A stretch of DNA of 10,549 nt. Origin: DASYDU01 sp036499445. Lineage in GTDB: Bacteria; Planctomycetota; Planctomycetia; Pirellulales; Lacipirellulaceae. Below, one piece after another: positions 6,655 through 10,549 of this stretch (positions within the stretch are counted from its first letter, which is position 1; the number at the start of each line of letters is the position of its first letter). The position numbers and the translations under genes were made by a program. The stretch is from assembly GCA_036499445.1 (NCBI GenBank), contig DASYDU010000026.1:1-10549 (forward strand), given 5' to 3'. Below the pieces are notes generated by a model. The model was not told the origin of the DNA. It searched no databases and worked only from the letters and a program-made list of their open reading frames with translations.

Positions 6655-7923
6655 ATGATCAAACCCAACCTTTTGGCGCTCTCCTTCATTGCCGCCGCTA
6701 CTGTCGTCGCGTCACCATTCTCTCGCGCCGCCGATTGGCCTCAGTGGCGCGGCCCCGAGCGTAATGGCGTCTCGCAAGAAGCCGGCCTGCTCGGCCAGTG
6801 GCCCGCCGACGGCCCCAAGCTCGCTTGGCGTATCGACGACATCGACTATGGCTATGGCACTCCCGCCGTCGCCGGCCAGCGACTCTACATCACAAGCAAC
6901 AAGGGCATGGACGATGAGTTCGTCCGCGCCTATTCCACTGCCGATGGCTCGCAGCTTTGGTCGACTCGCATTGGCAAAGTCGGCAATCCCAACCAACAGC
7001 CGCCGTTCGCCGCCGCCCGCTCCACTCCAACCGTCGACGGCAACCAGCTCTATGTGCTCGGTTCCGACGGCGACTTGGCCTGCGTCGAAGCAACTAACGG
7101 CAAAATTATTTGGACGAAAAACGTCCGCACCGATTTCGGCGGCAAGCCCGGCACCTGGGCCTATTCCGAGTCGCCGCTCGTCGACGGCGATGTCCTCGTC
7201 TGTTCGCCCGGCGGCGCCGACGCCACCATGGTGGCCCTCAATAAAAAAACCGGCGACGTGATTTGGAAATGCCCCGTCCCGGATGCCGATGACGCTGGCT
7301 ACGCCTCGGCGATCATCGTTAATGCCGCCGGCCACAAGCAATACGTCCAGTTCCTCTCCAAAGGAGTCGTCGGCGTCGATGCCGCGACCGGAAAATTCCT
7401 CTGGCGCTACGACGATACCGGCAAAACGCCGGCCAACTCGCCTACGCCGGTCGCCCACGACAATCTCGTCTACACAGCGAAGGGACGCTTCGGTGGTGCC
7501 CTCGTCGCGCTCAAACCCTCTGACGACGGCGGCGTCACCGCCGAGCAGGTCTACATGGAGCGCGGCCTCCCCTACAGCATGGGCGGCTCCGTCCTCATCA
7601 ACGGCTACCTCTACGGCACCACCAACGATGGTCTCGTCTGTGCCGATTTCGCCAAGGGCACGATCAAGTGGACGGAAAAGAGCGTCGGCAATGGCTCGAT
7701 CTGCTCTGCCGGCGGCCGCCTCTATGTCCATACCGATGCAAATGACATGGTTCTCGTCGATCCTTCGCCGGATGAATATCGCGAGAAAGGCCGATTCGCT
7801 CTGCCGAACCAGCCCGAGCGCACGCGTGGCCAAATGGAGAAAGCCTGGTCCTATCCCGCCGTCGCGGGCGGCCGCCTCTACATCCGTGACCTCGGCACCA
7901 TCTGGTGCTACGACGTCAAATAA
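6655..7923 (+). CDS. Exported PQQ-type beta-propeller repeat protein
   Basis: The 422-residue product has a signal peptide (about 1-25, cleavage SRA-AD), followed at once by DWPQWRGPERNGVS (27-40), the usual opening of the planctomycete PQQ-binding-like propeller family. Blades carry the motif (T/N/D)G-x-x-x-W at W102, W153, W204, W250 and W339, roughly every 45-51 residues with one longer gap. Each is preceded by a GxxLY- or GxLV-type strand; the last strand is GTIWCYDVK. This predicts a seven- or eight-bladed propeller in the periplasm. No quinoprotein dehydrogenase active-site motif is visible, so it is more likely a scaffold or binding protein than an alcohol dehydrogenase. I preferred ATG 6655 over TTG 6643 because it begins the signal peptide. 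No good Shine-Dalgarno is visible. The substrate is unknown. Confidence 0.9.
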   Translation: MIKPNLLALSFIAAATVVASPFSRAADWPQWRGPERNGVSQEAGLLGQWPADGPKLAWRIDDIDYGYGTPAVAGQRLYITSNKGMDDEFVRAYSTADGSQLWSTRIGKVGNPNQQPPFAAARSTPTVDGNQLYVLGSDGDLACVEATNGKIIWTKNVRTDFGGKPGTWAYSESPLVDGDVLVCSPGGADATMVALNKKTGDVIWKCPVPDADDAGYASAIIVNAAGHKQYVQFLSKGVVGVDAATGKFLWRYDDTGKTPANSPTPVAHDNLVYTAKGRFGGALVALKPSDDGGVTAEQVYMERGLPYSMGGSVLINGYLYGTTNDGLVCADFAKGTIKWTEKSVGNGSICSAGGRLYVHTDANDMVLVDPSPDEYREKGRFALPNQPERTRGQMEKAWSYPAVAGGRLYIRDLGTIWCYDVK

Positions 7924-7940
7924 TAGCACGTTAACCTCGA

Positions 7941-7975
7941 CGCGCAGCGGAGCGCGATCTTCACCCCGCTGCGCG
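7941..7975. terminator. Bidirectional terminator-like hairpin between convergent genes
   Basis: CGCGCAGCGG (7941-7950) and CCGCTGCGCG (7966-7975) are perfect 10-bp inverted repeats around a 15-base loop. They lie 17 bases after one stop and 15 bases after the other. There is no T-tract on either side, so it is not a classical intrinsic terminator, but its place between two convergent stops suits a shared 3' end. Confidence 0.55.
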
Positions 7976-7990
7976 CCGATTGCCTTACTG

Positions 7991-8734
7991 TTAATCCGCC
8001 GGTTTCGCCTGCGGCGCCGGCTGCGCTTGTTGCGCCGGGTGCATCTTGCTCAGTTTGTCCTCAAGCACTTTGCCCAGCCCGGCCTGCAGCCCGCTGCTAA
8101 TCGCCGCATTGCTCAGCTTTTTGACGTTCTCCGGCGAAACATCGCAAATCACGTTTATCAGTAGGGTGTCACGACTATCAGTCCCAGCGACGAACACACC
8201 CTTGATGCTGCCCGCGTCGCGAATCGCCGAAACCGTCAAGGTTTGATTTCTCTCGTGAGCTTTCAAGATTGTTTCCCAATTCTCCGATTGAAGCTTCTCG
8301 CTATAGTGAGCGAGGAGTTTGTCCACTCCGGCAGGCGAATCCCCTTCGCTCTTGTAGGCTCGCACGCGAACCCCGTGAACGACTTGCTGCACCGTCTGCA
8401 CGATCTCCCGCGCCGCCTTGACCTGCTCGGCCGCGAACCGCGTGCCATCGGATCCCGGCTTCGTACCCGCCGCCTTCGCCAATGCGTCCGAGACGCCGGC
8501 CACCAGCGCATCGCCAATTCCAAACAGGTCGTTGGCCATTCCCGGACCCAAATCAAATTCCACGTTGGCCTCGGGCCCACCCGCAAAATCGAATTCCACA
8601 CGCCCGGGTGTCGCCGAAGCCGACTTTGCTGCCGAATCCTGGGCACTCGCCCCAGCCGACATTAACATGACAAGCGCCGCGAGCGCCAAGCTCTCGCGCC
8701 AAACGCGAAGCCTTACCGGATTGAAATGAACCAT
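7991..8734 (-). CDS. Exported DUF4252-like protein
   Basis: The 247-residue product has a signal peptide (about 1-31, cleavage ASA-Q). A variable segment follows with two VEFDx strands (VEFDFAGG, VEFDLGPG). From about residue 120 to 215 the pattern resembles DUF4252: a VRVRAYKSEG strand, a helix ending in ENWETILKAHERNQTLTVSAI, a GSIKGVFVAGTD strand, and TLLINVICDVSPENVKKLSNA. Bacterial members of that family are exported proteins of unknown function. After it come an amphipathic helix and a tail rich in Q, A, P and K. The start is secure: AAGGAGGTT lies just before ATG 8734. The gene converges on the propeller gene and diverges from the CopZ-like gene. The family match is from pattern memory and moderately sure. 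Confidence 0.8.
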   Translation of the reverse strand: MVHFNPVRLRVWRESLALAALVMLMSAGASAQDSAAKSASATPGRVEFDFAGGPEANVEFDLGPGMANDLFGIGDALVAGVSDALAKAAGTKPGSDGTRFAAEQVKAAREIVQTVQQVVHGVRVRAYKSEGDSPAGVDKLLAHYSEKLQSENWETILKAHERNQTLTVSAIRDAGSIKGVFVAGTDSRDTLLINVICDVSPENVKKLSNAAISSGLQAGLGKVLEDKLSKMHPAQQAQPAPQAKPAD

Positions 8735-8737
8735 CGC

Positions 8738-8746
8738 AACCTCCTT
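8738..8746 (-). promoter_or_regulatory. Near-perfect Shine-Dalgarno of the DUF4252-like gene
   Basis: The minus strand reads AAGGAGGTT, with GGAGG five bases before the ATG. It is by far the best ribosome binding site in the window, where most genes have weak or no visible SD, and suggests relatively strong translation. Confidence 0.75.
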
Positions 8747-8826
8747 CAGTTAAAAGCTGGAAAGAGCATCCCCCATGAGACATCTGCTCTCTCATTCGGC
8801 CCAAATCGAGAATTATTGGGTTGCTT

Positions 8827-8844
8827 ATGGCAAACTTTCGCCAT
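8827..8844. other. 18-bp imperfect palindrome between divergent genes
   Basis: ATGGCAAACTTTCGCCAT pairs at seven of nine positions about its centre. It lies in the 225-bp region between the DUF4252-like gene (-) and the CopZ-like gene (+). It could be an operator for either gene; position is the only support. Confidence 0.3.
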
Positions 8845-8959
8845 TTCACCTAGTCCGAGTCCCATTTAGCGGCGGGGCTTGTCTCTCGCGCGAACATCGT
8901 AAAATGGGCTTACTTCGTGTCCTTTGAACCTTTTCGGTGAACTCTTCCGAAACGGCACC

Positions 8960-9406
8960 ATGAATAAAGCCTTCGTTCGCGAGCCCGAAGACGATGGCCG
9001 CGCCTACTGCCCGCGCTGCCGCTCGCTTGGCCAGCCCGTCGGCCCCGGCCCGCTCGACACCCATGTCCGTGTCGACTCGCGCGCAAAGATGCACGACGCC
9101 GCCTGGTTCTGCAGCTATCCGCACTGCGAAGTCGCCTACTTCAACCAGTTCGACGCGGTCGTCACTGTGGACGAGTTGAGGGCACCCGTCTATCCCAAAG
9201 ACCTCGACTCCCCGATCTGCGCCTGCTTCGGCCTCACGTATGATGAAGTCGCCGCGGACGTCCGCGAAGGCACACCGACCCGCATCCGCGATCTGCTCGC
9301 CAAATCCAAAACCTCCGCCGCCAACTGCGCAAACCTGGCCGCCAACGGCCGCTGCTGCATCGGCGCCGTCCAAGAACTCTACCTGAAACTGCGCGCACAA
9401 CCGTGA
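8960..9406 (+). CDS. CopZ N-terminal-like zinc and [2Fe-2S] protein, no HMA domain
   Basis: The 148-residue product resembles the N-terminal half of Archaeoglobus-type CopZ copper chaperones: a zinc ribbon plus a BFD-like [2Fe-2S] domain. C17 and C20 (CPRC) with C51 and C56 (FCSYPHCEVAYF) suit the zinc site. C87 and C89 (CACFGLTYDEV), C123 and C132/C133 (NGRCC) suit the Fe-S site. The linking strand AVVTVDELRAPVYPKDLD is also typical. The C-terminal HMA domain that carries copper (MxCxxC) is absent: the protein stops 15 residues after the CC pair. There is no signal peptide, so it is cytosolic. I chose ATG 8960; an in-frame TTG at 8924 would add 12 unconvincing residues. TTGTCT/TAAAAT around 8879-8905 is a weak promoter candidate. 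No copper pump or regulator is adjacent, so a role in copper is inference from homology; iron-sulfur or redox functions are possible. Confidence 0.85.
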   Translation: MNKAFVREPEDDGRAYCPRCRSLGQPVGPGPLDTHVRVDSRAKMHDAAWFCSYPHCEVAYFNQFDAVVTVDELRAPVYPKDLDSPICACFGLTYDEVAADVREGTPTRIRDLLAKSKTSAANCANLAANGRCCIGAVQELYLKLRAQP

Positions 9407-9744
9407 GCGCCGGCTGCCCCTATTGGCTTGCCCAACAACCCATTCCCTGCCCATGCGTTGCTTGCGGCAGTCTACAAATTCGATTCCATGCGACGGACGT
9501 ATTTAGCCTTGGGTGATTCGCCAGTCCTGCTGGCGATGCACCCGGGGCTCCGCACCTCTTCAGACCACTCCAATTCACCGCCGATAAAATGCCGCCAATT
9601 CGGTGGCAACTTCTGTCGCCGCTCGGGGGGATATCCGTGCGGCATCCGCCACGCGTCGGGCCGGCGATACCGAGGCTGCGGAAAAGGGGCGGGAGACGCT
9701 GCTGTCCACAATTTGATCTTGCAACCCGAGTCGGGAAAATCACC
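9407..9744. other. 338-bp region without a convincing gene
   Basis: Open frames here have atypical composition and no recognisable domain on either strand. The stretch contains the long hairpin at 9505-9549 and a smaller one at 9590-9608 (TGCCGCC/GGTGGCA, five-base loop). No clear promoter is seen for the gene at 9745. It could be a decayed gene, a regulatory leader, or a repeat element. Confidence 0.5.
9505..9549 (+). other. 45-nt hairpin, REP-like element or RNA structure
   Basis: Two 20-base arms (9505-9524 and 9530-9549) pair around the loop TCCTG, with 16 Watson-Crick pairs, two G-U pairs and one 2x2 internal mismatch (AT against TG). The inner seven pairs (TCGCCAG/CTGGCGA) are perfect. 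The two wobbles would be A-C mismatches in a minus-strand transcript, so the structure is slightly better as plus-strand RNA. It lies 98 bases after the CopZ-like stop and has no T-tract. Confidence 0.65.
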
Positions 9745-10549
9745 ATGTGTCGATCGCAACTCCTCGCCGCAACTCTTCTCCTCACTTCCTCCGCCCTAGT
9801 TGCCTCGCCATCGTTCGCCACAATCACGACCACGGGCGACGTGGCCGGTACCGGTACCCCCTACGCCGGCCAAGACCCTTGGAACGCCCAAAACCTGATT
9901 ATCGGCAACGCCGCACCAGGCAGCATGTCGATCAAAAATGGATCGGTCGTAAATGACACGACCAACGGGCTCCTCAATCGTGGTTTTATCGCTCATACCG
10001 CGGCTGCTTCGACAAGCAGCGTTTTAGTCGACGGCACCGGCTCCGCTTGGAACACCTCGGGCGTCATTTTTGTGGGCGAAAACGGGAATGGTACCTTAGA
10101 CATCACCGGCGGGGGCAGCGTGAATACCGCAGGTGCCGGTATGGGCTTAAACACGGACAGCAGCGGCACTCTGAATGTAGGCGGCGGAAGCGGGTTGTCG
10201 ACGTTGAATTCATCAAAGGGGAACCGCGTCGGCAGCAACGGAACGGGTGCGCTCAATGTCACAGGCGGCGGTAGTGTAAACGTGTTCTCGCCAGGTGGTT
10301 TTTTTGAAATCGGTCCCTTTGGTAGCGGTAGCGGTACCGTAACCGTTGGTGGCGGCATTGGTGTTTCGACAGTTAGTGTCCCACAAGGAAGTATTACTGT
10401 CGGGGGTGATGTAGATGGGGGCGAGGGCGGAGTCGGGGTTTTGAATATTAACACGGGTGGCACGGTGAGTGCCGCGTCCTTGAACATTGGAGGCAATGCG
10501 GGCACCATCGTCAATTTTGATGGCGGCACCCTTTCGACTCCGAATATCT
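9745..10549 (+). CDS. Secreted glycine-rich repeat protein (T5SS/PEP-CTERM-type), 3' end outside window
   Basis: The frame is open from ATG 9745 to the window end, giving 268 residues. A signal peptide spans about 1-25 (MCRSQLLAATLLLTSSALVA, cleavage near SFA-T). The rest is a Gly/Ser/Thr/Asn-rich chain of short beta-strand repeats, with GTLDI at 116, GTLNV at 141, GALNV at 168, GTVTV at 197 and GVLNI at 231, usually followed by GGGSV-type turns. VDGTGSAWNTSG (95-106) followed by IFVGENGNGTLDITGGGSV matches the T5SS/PEP-CTERM-associated repeat (TIGR04393 type), which predicts a beta-solenoid on the cell surface. A PEP-CTERM tail or an autotransporter barrel would be expected beyond the window. 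The ribosome site is weak (GGGA, nine bases before the ATG). Codons in the repeat part use more A/T-ending choices than the neighbours. The ligand or role is unknown. Confidence 0.82.
   Translation, partial: MCRSQLLAATLLLTSSALVASPSFATITTTGDVAGTGTPYAGQDPWNAQNLIIGNAAPGSMSIKNGSVVNDTTNGLLNRGFIAHTAAASTSSVLVDGTGSAWNTSGVIFVGENGNGTLDITGGGSVNTAGAGMGLNTDSSGTLNVGGGSGLSTLNSSKGNRVGSNGTGALNVTGGGSVNVFSPGGFFEIGPFGSGSGTVTVGGGIGVSTVSVPQGSITVGGDVDGGEGGVGVLNINTGGTVSAASLNIGGNAGTIVNFDGGTLSTPNI

Noticed and set aside
6712..7929. 405-residue open frame on the minus strand
   Set aside because: It lies antisense to the well-supported propeller gene; the product is a low-complexity A/D/G/V/R chain typical of GC-rich antisense frames, with no domain.
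9505..9549. Integron attC site
   Set aside because: No GTTRRRY/RYYYAAC core sites flank the stem and no integrase or cassette array is present.
9428..9799. Small open frames (plus 9428-9799, minus 9472-9759 and 9420-9833) in the intergenic stretch
   Set aside because: They conflict with one another and with the hairpin, show no domain or good start site, and have unusual composition; a decayed gene cannot be excluded.
9846..9857. GGTACCGGTACC palindrome
   Set aside because: It lies inside coding sequence as Gly-Thr codons and is most simply a chance product of repeated GGT ACC.
9993..10529. Proline-rich 178-residue open frame on the minus strand
   Set aside because: Proline runs are the antisense of glycine codons in the plus-strand repeat protein, which is open across the whole stretch and has a signal peptide.

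Overview
The window reads as chromosomal DNA from a GC-rich planctomycete, most likely of the Pirellulales type. This is inferred from gene content: an animal-type haem peroxidase with a PEP-CTERM tail, a PQQ-type beta-propeller beginning with a WPQWRGP segment, a T5SS/PEP-CTERM-type repeat protein, and many exported proteins of unknown role. No tRNA, rRNA, CRISPR array, transposase or phage gene was found. Nine protein genes are supported; the first lacks its 5' end and the last lacks its 3' end.

Layout. Positions 1-2381 (+) hold RNase Y (rny, start missing) and a YmdB-type metallophosphoesterase, an RNA-turnover/signalling pair also linked in Firmicutes, here separated by a 7-bp tandem repeat. 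Positions 2436-4338 (+) hold a good sigma70-type promoter, a leader of about 155 nt, and a secreted haem peroxidase with intact catalytic residues. Positions 4398-6364 (-) hold two exported proteins: a soluble protein made of two gapless 97-residue repeats, and an outer-membrane beta-barrel protein. Positions 6655-7923 (+) hold an exported PQQ-type beta-propeller, convergent with a DUF4252-like exported protein (7991-8734, -); a strong hairpin lies between their stops. Positions 8960-9406 (+) hold a small cysteine-rich protein that looks like the zinc plus [2Fe-2S] N-terminal half of CopZ copper chaperones, without the usual HMA copper domain. Positions 9407-9744 are non-coding and contain a long hairpin. 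From 9745 to the end runs a secreted glycine-rich repeat protein that leaves the window.

How the genes fit together. Six of the nine products carry apparent Sec signal peptides, so the right three quarters of the window is mainly envelope and extracellular genes. Their orientations alternate, so they are mostly separate transcription units rather than one operon; only rny-ymdB and perhaps the two minus-strand genes at 4398-6364 could be co-transcribed. I see no obvious new defence, mobile or biosynthetic system. The points most worth a second look are the stand-alone CopZ-N-like protein, the metal-ligand substitution in the YmdB homologue, the perfectly registered duplication in the 4398-5198 protein, the heptad repeat, and the hairpin at 9505-9549.
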